Origin: Domibacillus sp. PGB-M46
GTDB taxonomy: Bacteria > Bacillota > Bacilli > Bacillales > Domibacillaceae
Assembly: GCF_022668875.1 (NCBI RefSeq)
Contig: NZ_JAKGCR010000001.1
Location: 310,001 to 374,000 of the forward strand
Length of the DNA: 64,000 bases
Direction of reading: 5' to 3'
Shown here one piece after another: positions 9,212 through 18,700 of the stretch (within the stretch, counting starts at the first letter, position 1; every line of letters starts with the position of its first letter). The translations under genes and the position numbers were made by a program. The notes below the pieces were generated by a model. It did no database searches and had not been told where the DNA came from. It saw nothing but the letters and a program-made list of their open reading frames with translations.

Positions 9212-9837
9212 GCGTGGGCAGTCCGGGAAACCGGCAGCAATCGTTTTTTATACAAAATACCAATCATATTAAGCAGCGGTTTCGGCCACCGCTTTGGAAA
9301 AAAGGGCTTCATATAAAAAGCGGAATGAGCCGTTTTAATATCTTCCCAGTTCATACAATCCTTCGTCTGGCGGAAACGGGCTACGTCAATAATCATCGTG
9401 CTGCCTTCTGCTGTAATCATAATATTTCTTAAATGAACATCTGACGGATTTAATCCGCGCTTTCGTGCAGTTTGAAGCGCCTGGTCCGCTTCACGGATGT
9501 GGCGGGCAGAAATTTCCACCCCTTCTTCGAGGCACTGAAAAAAGGTTTTGCCCTCTACCCAGTCGATCACAATATAGGTGCCGCCGGCTTCATGCAAATG
9601 AGGGAAATGGGGAACACCTGAAAGAAGACGGTAAATATCCGCTTCTTCTTTTGCAATATGCACTTTATCTGGATAAAACACTTTAAGTGCCCGATCCGTT
9701 CCTTCAATGCGAAACACGACCGCACTTCTGCCTTCTCCTGCAAACGTTAATTCTCCGTGACTGGTGATGACCGGACGCCAGTGACCGCCATGCCGATTAA
9801 ACCGGACACTTTCTGCCAAATGCTTATACCGTTTCAT
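9196..9837 (-). CDS. Small protein-kinase-like protein (YrzF-like)
   Basis: About 213 residues with a reduced eukaryotic-type kinase fold: a Gly-rich loop (FAGEGRSAVVFRI), a VAIK-like lysine (ALKVFYP), a catalytic-loop equivalent DVHLRNIM with Asp and Asn, and a DFG-like DVARF. The fold resembles RIO/Bud32-like bacterial kinases such as B. subtilis YrzF. The C-terminal lobe is short and basic. The start is placed at 9837 because GAGGAG is 5 bases upstream of that ATG, whereas the GTG at 9843 abuts the ribosome binding site. Its substrate is unknown and activity is inferred only from the motifs. Confidence 0.72.
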   Translation of the reverse strand: MKRYKHLAESVRFNRHGGHWRPVITSHGELTFAGEGRSAVVFRIEGTDRALKVFYPDKVHIAKEEADIYRLLSGVPHFPHLHEAGGTYIVIDWVEGKTFFQCLEEGVEISARHIREADQALQTARKRGLNPSDVHLRNIMITAEGSTMIIDVARFRQTKDCMNWEDIKTAHSAFYMKPFFPKRWPKPLLNMIGILYKKRLLPVSRTAHAKNPQ

Positions 9838-9918
9838 GCTCACTCCTCATTTCTTCTTTCTTCTATTATATACGGGCAGACCCCCAAAAACGATTCATTT
9901 GCATAAAAGAAAAGCGAA

Positions 9919-10016
9919 AGTCGGCCGTTCAGGCCCGGCAGACATAAGACAAACCGGCTTAGTGGCGCTTTTTGCCACAAAGACGGGATGGCTTATAGCC
10001 GAGGGGCTGGCCGACT
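9919..10016. repeat. Structured intergenic palindromic repeat
   Basis: AGTCGGCC at the left end pairs with GGCCGACT at the right. An inner CATAAG/CTTAT pair and a central TGGCGCTTTTTGCCA hairpin give a branched fold. This kind of roughly 100-base element (CATAAGACAAACCGGCTTAGTGG type core) is familiar to me from Bacillaceae intergenic regions; its function is not known to me. No gene is seen in 9838-10138. Confidence 0.6.
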
Positions 10017-10086
10017 GGAGCTAGACATGATACACATTCATTGATCAAAAGCTAATCCTGCCGCCATGCTTCAAATCGAACGAATG

Positions 10087-10120
10087 AAAAAACCGGCCTA
10101 TATTGCGGCCGGTTTTAAAA
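10087..10120 (-). terminator. Terminator of LysM-3D gene
   Basis: AAAACCGGCC-TATATTGC-GGCCGGTTTT with a flanking T run on the minus strand. Confidence 0.88.
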
Positions 10121-10138
10121 AAACGGGGTATATAATGA

Positions 10139-10897
10139 TTAATCAAGAATCGTTACGTTAACTGTACGTACGCCCCAGCTGTATGCTGCATCGTTGTTTG
10201 GCACGTGAAGATCGATTTTGTTTCCTTTAATTGCGCCGCCAGTATCACCGGCAACGGCTTCACCGTAGCCTTCAACGTATACGCGTGAACCAAGCGGAAT
10301 CACGTTCGGATCAACAGCGATGACTTTTTTGTTTGGATTGCTGTTAAGGTCAATACCTGTTGCCGTTACACCAGAGCATCCTGCACATTGTGCTGTGTAT
10401 GCTGTTGCCGTTACAGTGATTGTTTTGCCTTGTGGTGCTGATGCTTGGGCCGGCTCAGCAGCTGCTTGTGTTGAAGCCTGCTGTACAGGTGCTGCTTGAG
10501 CAGGTGCGGAAGAACCGTTTGTTGACAACTGCTCACCCGGGTAGATCATATCTGATGAAAGACCGTTAATAGCTTTTAACGAGCTTACTGAAATACCGTG
10601 TGCTGTAGCAATTTTAAATAGTGTGTCGCCTGCTTTAACAGTGTATGTACCGTTTGAAGAAGCTTGAGCTGTTCCAGCTGCTGAACCAGATGTTTGAATA
10701 GTCGATCCAGCGTAAATCATATTAGAAGAAAGGCCATTTGCTGCTTTTAATTGTTCAACAGTTGTACCTGTTTTTTGAGAAATGCTCCATAGTGTATCGC
10801 CTTGTTGTACTGTATATGAGCTAGCTGATGCTGCGGTGCCGAATGCGCCTCCGCCGATTACTGTTGTTGCTGCTAGTGCCATGATGTGCTTTTTCAT
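10139..10897 (-). CDS. Secreted LysM-3D cell-wall protein (YocH-like)
   Basis: A 252-residue protein with a signal peptide (1-26), LysM domains at about 27-70 and 84-127, an Ala/Gln-rich linker, and a 3D domain (158-252) named for its aspartates, here Asp196, Asp218 and Asp229. It is the same architecture as B. subtilis YocH, a muralytic enzyme related to the MltA/Rpf fold. The start at 10897 has AGGAGGT upstream; a longer reading would run into the leader. The gene has an unusual leader of about 175 bases with several hairpins. A shorter paralogue lies next to it. Confidence 0.88.
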   Translation of the reverse strand: MKKHIMALAATTVIGGGAFGTAASASSYTVQQGDTLWSISQKTGTTVEQLKAANGLSSNMIYAGSTIQTSGSAAGTAQASSNGTYTVKAGDTLFKIATAHGISVSSLKAINGLSSDMIYPGEQLSTNGSSAPAQAAPVQQASTQAAAEPAQASAPQGKTITVTATAYTAQCAGCSGVTATGIDLNSNPNKKVIAVDPNVIPLGSRVYVEGYGEAVAGDTGGAIKGNKIDLHVPNNDAAYSWGVRTVNVTILD

Positions 10898-11075
10898 AAT
10901 AAAAAAACCTCCTGGAATGTTCCTGCCGGTGTGACGAAGCACACGTACGCAAGAGTTTTTAAAGCTGTATTTCTCCGTGACTGTAGGGACAGCGGCTAAT
11001 TTATATAAAAGCGCGATAAACGCTCGATTGAGGATTCGGTTCCTCTTGACCAGCCGGCTCTCTCCGGCCTAACGA
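10898..11075 (-). other. Long structured 5' leader of LysM-3D gene, class unrecognised
   Basis: Between the -10 box (11081-11086) and the start codon lie about 175 transcribed bases. They contain hairpins GCCGG-agagag-CCGGC, GAGGA-accgaa-TCCTC, CTGT-ccct-ACAG and GTGTG-cttcgt-CACAC on the minus strand. Leaders this long and folded usually regulate. c-di-AMP riboswitches often precede LysM or 3D genes, but I cannot match the invariant motifs of that class here. Confidence 0.5.
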
Positions 11076-11091
11076 GATTCATTGTAACACG
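11072..11091 (-). promoter_or_regulatory. Promoter core of LysM-3D gene (extended -10)
   Basis: On the minus strand TGTTACAAT gives an extended -10 (TACAAT at 11081-11086). The surrounding 20 bases match 19 of 20 with 11836-11855, ahead of the neighbouring paralogue, so both genes carry the same promoter core. A degenerate WalR-like site (TGTAAC-N5-CGTCAC) lies at 11141-11157. Confidence 0.55.
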
Positions 11092-11216
11092 CCAAACCAT
11101 GTAATGTTTTTAAAAGGACGTTACGCTTCGATGTACAAATGTGACGCGAATGTTACAAGGAGACCATTATCTTGAATTCGTAATAACCCTGACATAAAGA
11201 CTCCATAAAAAAACAA

Positions 11217-11246
11217 AAAAGGAAGCTGATTTCCACCAGCTTCCTT
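11217..11246 (-). terminator. Terminator of second LysM-3D gene
   Basis: GGAAGCTG-atttccac-CAGCTTCC with a long T run on the minus strand. Confidence 0.88.
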
Positions 11247-11251
11247 TTGGA

Positions 11252-11809
11252 TTATTTTAAAATCTTAACTTTTACTGTACGTACACCCCAGTTTTTTGCT
11301 TTCTGGTTTGTAGCCACATGAACATCAATTTTATTCCCTTTAATCGCGCCGCCTGTATCGCCGGCAACAGCTTCTCCATATCCTTCAACATATACTTTTG
11401 TGCCAAGTGGAATCACCTTCGGATCCACAGCGATTACTTTTGCGTTTGGATTTTTCTTTAAGTTAATGCCTGTTGCGGTGATGCCGGAGCACCCACTGCA
11501 AGAAGCTGTATAAGCAGTTGATTTAACGGTAATTTCTTTTTTAACATTGCTTGTTTTTGATGCTGGCGCCGGTGCCGATGAAGAACTTGCGGCTGCCGTG
11601 CTGCCGATTGAAAGCTTTTGTCCCACTTTAATGGTATTAGAGGAAAGGTTGTTCCACTTCTTCACTTGATCCACTGACGTACTGTAACGTTTTGAAATAC
11701 CGTAAAGCGTGTCCCCTTTTTGAACTGTGTGAGTTGCCGCGGCTGCTTGTGCCGCAGAAGCTGAGAAAATCATCATTGCAGCAAGAAAAGACATGGCCAT
11801 TTTTTTCAC
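11252..11809 (-). CDS. Secreted LysM-3D cell-wall protein, short paralogue
   Basis: A 185-residue protein with a signal peptide (1-24), a single LysM domain (about 26-70), a short Ser/Ala/Pro linker and a 3D domain (about 91-185). The 3D domain is almost identical to that of the neighbouring 252-residue protein (shared GDTGGAIKGNKID block), so the pair arose by tandem duplication with loss or gain of one LysM. The start is a GTG giving the Lys-Lys signal peptide, with a weak AGGGGG upstream. Two candidate WalR sites precede it, as expected for a YocH-type autolysin. Confidence 0.86.
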   Translation of the reverse strand: MKKMAMSFLAAMMIFSASAAQAAAATHTVQKGDTLYGISKRYSTSVDQVKKWNNLSSNTIKVGQKLSIGSTAAASSSSAPAPASKTSNVKKEITVKSTAYTASCSGCSGITATGINLKKNPNAKVIAVDPKVIPLGTKVYVEGYGEAVAGDTGGAIKGNKIDVHVATNQKAKNWGVRTVKVKILK

Positions 11810-11835
11810 GTATCATTACCCCCTAGTTTTGTAAC

Positions 11836-11855
11836 ACGAGATTGATTGTAACACG
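11836..11855 (-). promoter_or_regulatory. Promoter core of short LysM-3D gene
   Basis: Minus-strand TGTTACAAT forms an extended -10 (TACAAT at 11845-11850), the same core as for the paralogue. Confidence 0.55.
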
Positions 11856-11860
11856 GTTCT

Positions 11861-11910
11861 GTTTCAACACTATTACACTAGGATGTTCGTTATATTACAT
11901 TCACATTTCA
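11861..11910 (-). promoter_or_regulatory. Two candidate WalR boxes
   Basis: On the minus strand TGAAAT-N5-TGTAAT (11894-11910) and TGTAAT-N5-TGAAAC (11861-11877) approach the WalR consensus, two TGTWAH half-sites 5 bases apart, each with one deviating half. They lie just upstream of the -10 box. WalRK is known to control YocH and LytE/CwlO-type hydrolases in B. subtilis. Confidence 0.5.
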
Positions 11911-11942
11911 ATCGTTTAATAATTCTGACAAATTGAAAATAG

Positions 11943-11968
11943 ACCAATAATGTTAGAATATTATTGGT
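11943..11968 (+). promoter_or_regulatory. Perfect palindrome at the promoter of the Yip1-adaptor operon
   Basis: ACCAATAAT-N8-ATTATTGGT is a perfect 9-base inverted repeat. It overlaps the -35 region (TTGGTT, 11964-11969) of a promoter whose -10 is TATAAT at 11988-11993. The position suggests a repressor operator; the regulator is not identified. Confidence 0.5.
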
Positions 11969-12035
11969 TCATATATCAATAGTTGTATATAATGAGAATT
12001 GACTTTATTTATTCTAATTGATGGGAGATTTGAAA

Positions 12036-12698
12036 ATGGCTTATCGGCTTCAGCTTTTAAAAGGGCTGTTTCGCACTTCCCATGAACTCGCGCAGCTGTC
12101 ACAGGCCGAAAAAACTCGCGGTTTATGGACAAAGTTTTCACTACTACTACTGATCAGTGTGCTTCTGTCTTTGCTTGCCGGCGCATTAGGCATACAAAGC
12201 GAAGGCATATCTGCTTATATGGCCGAATCCGATATGTATACATATGAATGGCTGAAACTGCTATTTACCGGAGGCGCTGGCCTTGCCGGACTGCTGCTTC
12301 CTCTTTTCTATATCTTTGTTCCGGCTCTTCTTTTTTGGACATTCTTAGAATTAGAGTTTAAAAAGCTTGTCGCCTTGCAGTGTATTACTTTCTCAATCTA
12401 TTTAATTGAGTTTGCCCTGCTTATGGTCTGGAATGTGTTTTTCTCTATTCCGCGTGACTCGTCGCCTTTCTCACTGGGGGTTGTCGCACAATATGCCACA
12501 GACAATGCAATGGCCATTCGCTTTTTCAGCTTTATTACGATTTTTCAAGTTTGGATTTTATCTATTCAATACCGTTTTCTGCGGGCGTCAGAAGCTAGAA
12601 AACCTCTTTTCGTTTTCTTGATGGTTTTTCTGACAGGCCTGGCATTTTGGATTTTAGCGACATTGTTTACATCGATCCAAGTGGAAAACTTGTTTTAA
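12036..12698 (+). CDS. Yip1-like multi-pass membrane protein
   Basis: About 220 residues, with a soluble N-terminus of roughly 35 residues followed by about five hydrophobic segments (for example FSLLLLISVLLSLLAGALGI). The topology and its position in front of a membrane-fusion adaptor resemble YknW, the Yip1 protein ahead of YknXYZ (SdpC resistance) in B. subtilis. The ATG at 12036 is chosen because GGGAG stands 8 bases upstream. The next gene starts 18 bases after the stop. The ABC subunits expected from the YknWXYZ model are missing here. Confidence 0.6.
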   Translation: MAYRLQLLKGLFRTSHELAQLSQAEKTRGLWTKFSLLLLISVLLSLLAGALGIQSEGISAYMAESDMYTYEWLKLLFTGGAGLAGLLLPLFYIFVPALLFWTFLELEFKKLVALQCITFSIYLIEFALLMVWNVFFSIPRDSSPFSLGVVAQYATDNAMAIRFFSFITIFQVWILSIQYRFLRASEARKPLFVFLMVFLTGLAFWILATLFTSIQVENLF

Positions 12699-12716
12699 TG
12701 AAAAGAGGTGAAGACA

Positions 12717-13973
12717 GTGAAAAAAATAAAAAAGCAAGTATGGCTTGCAGCCAGCGCGGTTGTGATTGCCGGTAACTTATATTTAATTTTCAAGGAAGAC
12801 AGCAGAGCCGTCCGAAGCGAATGGCTGACCGACTGGGACCGATCTGAGACGGGAGATGTGGTGGAGTCGTTTTCTGCAGAAGGCGTTGTCGTTCCTTCTG
12901 ACGAGTACCCGATTTATTTTGATGAAAGCAAAGGGTCGCTTGAAGAGGTTTTTGTTAAAGAAGGCGAAGCCATTCAGCCCGGCACTCCATTATTTCAATA
13001 TTCACCGGACGTTATAGAGGATGAAATCGCCCGCTTAACAGCCGAAAAAGATCAGACTCAGCAGCAAATCTCGTTGATTGACAATCAACTAAGCCAGCTG
13101 CGCCTGCTCCTGTCCGAAGCGGAGAACGAGGAAAATGAAACGGCCAATACGGACGATTCTTCGGATAGTGACAGTGACGGCGACACGACGATCGTTCAAA
13201 GCGGTGATGCGAGCACGGGAGTAGAAGAAAGCATCCTGCAGCAGGAAACCGAAAAGCAGAAGCTGCAGGAAGAAGTAAAAAAATACGATACGCTTATTGC
13301 CGCTCAGGAAGCGAAAAAAGATAATTTAACTGTAAAAAGCACGAACGAAGGCTATGTGAAAAAAATTGATACAAGCTTAAACAACCCGGTGATGATCATT
13401 AATTCATCGGTACCGGCTGTAAAAGGCGTGTTTGACGAAAAACAGATGGCAAAGTCCGCGCCAGATCAGCGGGTTGAAGTCACTGTAGATACGACTCTCG
13501 AGCAGTTCAGTGGATCGCTTAGCTCTGTCAGCACGTATCCCGAAGAAGAGCCGTCTGTAAAACGAGCAAGCTTATATCCATACTCTGCTCAGCTGAGCGG
13601 CGCTGCATCAAGTGATTTGTATCCCGGTTTAAAAGCGAGTGTGAAAGTCATAACGGATGAACAGCCGGATGTGGTTACGATTCCAAACACGGCTATTTTA
13701 AGAAAAAATCAAAAATCATATGCCATTGTTCTGAATCAAGAAGGTCTTCTTGAACGCCGGCGTATTGAAACCGGCCTTCACGTGGATGGTGTGTATCAAG
13801 TCACCAAAGGCGTAGAAGATGGTGAAGCGATCGTGATTGATCCGTACCGCCTCGTGATGAAACACGGCCCTTTTATTACGCCGATTGACACCGACCATAT
13901 AAAAAAGAAACCGTGGAACGAGCTGTCTCGTACCGAAAAAATAAAATACGCGCTTATGGGCTTTTTATCTTAA
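12717..13973 (+). CDS. HlyD/RND-type periplasmic adaptor (YknX-like)
   Basis: About 418 residues with an N-terminal membrane anchor, a lipoyl-like half (VKEGEAIQPGTPLFQY), a coiled-coil hairpin (about 100-210) and a second lipoyl plus beta-barrel part ending near IVIDPYRLVMKHG. The tip of the coiled coil is replaced by a very acidic low-complexity insert rich in Asp, Glu and Ser. Such adaptors usually link an ABC or RND pump to the outside; none is encoded next to it. GTG at 12717 is preferred because AGAGGTG precedes it by 6 bases. A terminator follows, closing a two-gene operon. Confidence 0.75.
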   Translation: MKKIKKQVWLAASAVVIAGNLYLIFKEDSRAVRSEWLTDWDRSETGDVVESFSAEGVVVPSDEYPIYFDESKGSLEEVFVKEGEAIQPGTPLFQYSPDVIEDEIARLTAEKDQTQQQISLIDNQLSQLRLLLSEAENEENETANTDDSSDSDSDGDTTIVQSGDASTGVEESILQQETEKQKLQEEVKKYDTLIAAQEAKKDNLTVKSTNEGYVKKIDTSLNNPVMIINSSVPAVKGVFDEKQMAKSAPDQRVEVTVDTTLEQFSGSLSSVSTYPEEEPSVKRASLYPYSAQLSGAASSDLYPGLKASVKVITDEQPDVVTIPNTAILRKNQKSYAIVLNQEGLLERRRIETGLHVDGVYQVTKGVEDGEAIVIDPYRLVMKHGPFITPIDTDHIKKKPWNELSRTEKIKYALMGFLS

Positions 13974-14002
13974 AAAAGACGCTTTTAAAAGCGTCTTTTT
14001 TA
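13972..14002 (+). terminator. Terminator of the Yip1-adaptor operon
   Basis: AAAAAAGACGC-ttttaaaa-GCGTCTTTTTT stem and T run. Confidence 0.88.
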
Positions 14003-14076
14003 TTTGCAAATCAGCATTCTTTCATTCTCCAAACCTGTTAAAATAGAGGTAAATATTATATAAATTGGAGGTTATA

Positions 14077-15693
14077 ATGAAAAAATGGCTGTCTTTTTCT
14101 CTCATCGTTCTTCTCCTGAGCGCCCTGTTGCCATCCACTGCTGCACAGGCTGCTTCATATTTACTGACAAAAGTGGATACAACCATTTACACCCCGCCTT
14201 CCTCTGCTGAACAGCAGGCTGTGCTTACACCGATTCCCGCCCGCACAAATGTAAAAGTAATAGAGGAGCAGGAAACGAGAATCCGTGTTTCCTGGCAGGG
14301 GATCAATGGCTTTATTGCAAAAGAAGATTTAATAATAGAAGAGAATGGACAAGCAGAGGCATCCGGCTCTTACATTCGACTCGAACACGATGCAGAATTA
14401 TTTCAAAAGAAAAATGGAGCTTACGTGAAAACGGGGCGCCTTTTAACAGGAGAAATATTTAAAAAAACGGGCACGGAAAATGGGTACGTTTCATTCGTAT
14501 TGGGTAATACAACCGCTTATGTTTCCGAAACAGCTGTTACATACTTGCCGGAAGCATCTCTCGCTGGCGGCGTACAGCCCGGTTATGTATTTCAAAACCG
14601 GGCGATTACCCGGAAAACAGTCGACCTGCTTTATTCGAAAAACGGCCGGTTAACATCACTTGGCCGCCTGCAGGCAGGCACCCTGCTTCAAACACGCGCC
14701 GCTTACCGTGATTATTACATTGTCGACATTGGCGGCCGGACAGCTTATATTCTTAAAACAGATATGACCTTGTATACCGGCAACTATGTAAACCCGTTTA
14801 AAACGATGACGTATGAGCAAATGGTGCAGGACTTAAAAGAGCTTGCGCTTTGGCATTCGGACATCGCTTCCTTAGAGGTGATCGGCAAATCGGTGGACGG
14901 CCGTAGTTTATATGCTCTCCGGCTGGGCACTGGCAAAGAAGAAGTGCTCCTTAACGGCTCGCATCATGCGCGTGAGCATATTACAACAAACGTAGTAATG
15001 GAAATGGCCGATCAATACGCTCATCTGTTTCAAACGAATGGCTCTATGAATGGCTATCCAGCCCGGTCCATTTTAAAGAAAACTTCTATTTATATGGTGC
15101 CGATGGTGAACCCGGACGGCGTTTCTCTCGTACAGCTCGGAGCGGGCAGTGCGAAAAACAAAGACGCCATTTTGAAGTTAAACGGCGGCAGTACGAATTT
15201 TTCTGCCTGGAAAGCGAATATACGCGGTGTTGATTTGAACCGTCAATACCCGGCAGACTGGCGTAACATCTGCTGTAACCCTGGCAAGCCTTCTTCCCAA
15301 AACTATAAAGGTCCAAGCCCGCTCAGTGAACCCGAATCAAAAGCGATGTATGACTTCACGCTCAAGCATTCTTTTAAAGCGAGCGCAGCTTATCACAGCT
15401 CCGGCCAAATTATTTACTGGCATTATTACCAGTCAGGTGCCCGTAAATCACGTGACCTGGCTGTAGCAAAGCGGGTAAGCCAAAAAACGGGCTACAGCTT
15501 AGTCGCCCCACAGTCTAACCCAAGCGGCGGCGGCTACACGGACTGGTTTATTCAAAACGAGCAAAAGCCGGGTTTGACAATTGAAGTGTCGCCATACGTT
15601 GGCAGCCGCCCTGTTCCGATTGTTTATTTCTCAAGCATCTGGCAGCAAAACAACTCGGTTGGCCTGATGCTGGCAAATGAAACGATCCAGTGA
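14077..15693 (+). CDS. Secreted M14 zinc carboxypeptidase
   Basis: About 538 residues. A signal peptide (ending AAQAA, about residue 26) leads into about 210 residues of SH3-like repeats that probably bind the cell wall, then an M14 peptidase domain. The zinc ligands are His297 and Glu300 (HHARE) and His440 (AYHSSG), and the catalytic acid is Glu503 (LTIEVSP). RGVDLNRQYP supplies the substrate-binding Asn-Arg pair. Proteins of this type act on peptidoglycan stem peptides or on extracellular peptides. ATG at 14077 has GGAGGT upstream. It is monocistronic. Confidence 0.88.
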   Translation: MKKWLSFSLIVLLLSALLPSTAAQAASYLLTKVDTTIYTPPSSAEQQAVLTPIPARTNVKVIEEQETRIRVSWQGINGFIAKEDLIIEENGQAEASGSYIRLEHDAELFQKKNGAYVKTGRLLTGEIFKKTGTENGYVSFVLGNTTAYVSETAVTYLPEASLAGGVQPGYVFQNRAITRKTVDLLYSKNGRLTSLGRLQAGTLLQTRAAYRDYYIVDIGGRTAYILKTDMTLYTGNYVNPFKTMTYEQMVQDLKELALWHSDIASLEVIGKSVDGRSLYALRLGTGKEEVLLNGSHHAREHITTNVVMEMADQYAHLFQTNGSMNGYPARSILKKTSIYMVPMVNPDGVSLVQLGAGSAKNKDAILKLNGGSTNFSAWKANIRGVDLNRQYPADWRNICCNPGKPSSQNYKGPSPLSEPESKAMYDFTLKHSFKASAAYHSSGQIIYWHYYQSGARKSRDLAVAKRVSQKTGYSLVAPQSNPSGGGYTDWFIQNEQKPGLTIEVSPYVGSRPVPIVYFSSIWQQNNSVGLMLANETIQ

Positions 15694-15713
15694 CATAAAA
15701 CGAATTCAGATTC

Positions 15714-15750
15714 ATAAAAAAGCAGAGGGCTGAGCCCTCTGCTTTTTATT
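15714..15750. terminator. Bidirectional terminator
   Basis: AAAAAGCAGAGGGC-tga-GCCCTCTGCTTTTT serves the convergent carboxypeptidase and subtilase genes. Confidence 0.9.
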
Positions 15751-18700
15751 TTTTTACAATTAATTGGTACGGTGCCGTTGAGGCAGTGCCGCTCGCTTCA
15801 CTCAGTTCAATATAATATTTTCCTTTTGGCAAATTCAGTGATGCCAGTTCTTCATCATTTTTACCGTACTGGTCAAAGGACGCAACAAGCGCTCCTTTGG
15901 CATTATATACGGCCATCACGCCATCCAGGTTTTGACCGGCTGAGAACGCAAGGGAAACCGTGCCCTGCTTCGTCAGATTTAAAACGAAGTGATCTACATC
16001 TCCAAACGATACACCGCTATTAAAGTAGCCGCGTGCTCCGTATTTCCCGCCTGTCGTTTTAAGCGGCAGCGGCTTGGTTGGAACATGATTGACCACTTTC
16101 GCGTCGCCGTCCGCAAATTCATTGTACGTTGCTCCTACCTTTACTGCATACGGCTGAAGGTTCGGGCCAGCTGATAGAAACGGAGCTGCTTCAATAAAGT
16201 AGCCGGTATCTTCCTTTGCTGCAAAGGATGTGTGTACGTCCGTTTCGGTAATCATCATCGAAAATAGCTCCGGGCCAAACGGTGTAACCCGGCTCAATTC
16301 GTCTTCATCAAGCACTTTATCTCCATTTACATCTTCATACACCGCACCGCTAAAAATATGTCCGGGGCGCAACTGAAGTGGAATGCTTGCTTTTTGTGCA
16401 GCAGTCAGAGCGCTCGCTGTAATATCAAGCGTATAAACACGCGGTTTTCCTTCATTCATAAAATAATAGTAATCAACATCTCCCGATTGAACAAAGTAGT
16501 TTTGAACCGCTTTGCCGGCTTTTAAGTTCTGCCCTTCTTCAGGAAGGTTATAATCGGCATCTTTTTCTGGCGGTACATCTGCAATCCGCTTTGATGTGAG
16601 TGTATACGGATCGGCGGATGCGTTTTCCGCATTGCTCGAAACCATCATAACGTACGTTTTGCTTTTCGTAAGGGCGACATTGATATTTCCTGATCCCATC
16701 GAGCCGCCGAGAAGGGCCGCAATCAAATCCGTTTCACCGCCGCTGCCTGAAACAGGGATCAGCTCACCCGTCTCAGAATCTGCTTCTAACAGCGTCGCGG
16801 AAGCATTTCGTTCGTTTTCCTGGCTGGCACTAAATGAGTAAATGCCGTCTGCCGTTGGTGTAAAGCGGTAATAGTCTTCGTCATATCCCGACTGGAAGAA
16901 TCCTTTCCTGCTGCTGCCGAGCGTGTACGGAATGGCTTTTTCGAGAATTCCCCTGCTTTCCATGCCTCCCTCGCCGCCGTCAATCAGCTCATCTTCTTTC
17001 ATTTCGCCGTATTCAGCCGGCGTGACACTTCCATCCATTAAATCATCTTCGAGCGTGCTTTCTTCCGGGAGTCCGTCTTCATCTGCCGGAATAGTTCGTT
17101 CTTCTACTTTAAACGTGTAAGGCTGAGCAGATTCACCGGCTGTTTGTTCTTCAAGCATGGACATATCCAAAGATAAAAGGTCTAAAAGGGAATCCAGGAA
17201 AATATCTTCGCTAAATGCGCCATTTGTCACTTCAATCCGGTAGTTCATTCCTGGAACAGCCTGAAACGAAACGGTTTCGCCTTTATTGGCCGGCTGGCTG
17301 TTTCCGTCTGCAATGCTGTATTCTTCTCCTTCTTCCGCAACATAAACATTGATAGCTGAATTTACCCCGGGAAGAGCGGAGACGGAAAGCGAAATTAACT
17401 TTTCTTCTTCTACTGAAAAAGTAAAGAAGTCTGAATCCGGCACGCCTTCTTCACCGCTATAAAGTGTAAAATTATTTTTTGTATATGGAAGAGATGTAAT
17501 CGCAATTGGATTTTCATATGTTGCCTGATCCGGTTCAATCGGACCTCGCTTTTCAGCTTGAAGCGTAAAAGCAGATTTGCCGGCTGCACTGTAATTGCCG
17601 TTTGTGTCCTTTACGCCAATGACCAGTGTGCCCGCTTCGCTGGCCGTGTATAAATAACCTTCCTGCCCGCTTGCTGTTGTTTGGTCCACATCACGAAGAT
17701 ACTGGGGATCTCCATCCTCCAATACAAAATAGAGCTCCATTGCATAATCGTATCCCTTGCTTGCGTTCAGCACTGTCTGTACGTGCTGGCCTTCTGTCAC
17801 GTTTGCTTTAAACCAGTGAATCGTCTCTGGTGATTTGAAAGCGCCGGTAAAAGACTGCTTTCCTGACTTAATTTCTCTAGCTGTTTTCAAGATCGTTTCA
17901 CCGGATACATCCGGGCGCTCCGGAAGCTTTTTCGTATCAAATTTCAGCGCATTGAGCGGATTAATCAATCCGTTTCCATACGTTAAATCGTAGCCTTTTT
18001 CACCAAGATCTGCAGCCGTCTGCTCCAAAATATATTCAATGTCGAAAGCTGTTAAATTTGGATACTTAGACTTTAAGAGTCCCGCTGCAGCTGCGACCAT
18101 CGGCGATGCCATTGAAGTACCAGTCAGCCGTTCAAATTTAGATCCTGCCTCTGCATTGTAGGAGGTGCTGTAAATGTTTTCACCCGGTGCTACCACATCA
18201 ACAGAGGAACCGTAGTTAGAGCTGTCAGATAACGTTTTGGCTCCATTGACATTCCCCACACTGATAACCCCCGGATAAGCAGCCGGATAAGAATATTGAT
18301 CCGTTGCTTCATTGCCTGCCGCTGCAACGACCACAACCCCGGAATCAATGGCATATTGAATCGCTTCTTCTACAACAGGAGAAGGCATAAAGCCGCCAAG
18401 GCTCAGGTTGATTACATCTGCTCCCTGGTCGACAGAGTAGGTAATGCCTTCTGCAATCGTAAAGTCATTGGCTCCCATAGAACCGTTAAATACATCAACC
18501 GGCAAAATGTTTGCATTCGGAAACACGCCATATCCGCCAAGACCGTTATCCTTCGCAGAAGCGATAATGCCTGCTACATGTGTTCCATGCAGGTCACGAA
18601 CCGGATTTCGCGCCGGATTAGCCGCATTGAACGGCTTTAATAAATTTGCTTTTAATTCAGGATGTTTATAGTCCACCCCGCCGTCCACTACCGCGATAGT

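Noticed and set aside
10898-11075. c-di-AMP (ydaO/yuaA) riboswitch call for the LysM-3D leader
   Set aside because: The gene context fits, but the invariant GGGGGA, GGGGTGAATC and CAGCTAACCTCGTAGGC-type blocks are absent, so it is listed only as an unclassified leader.
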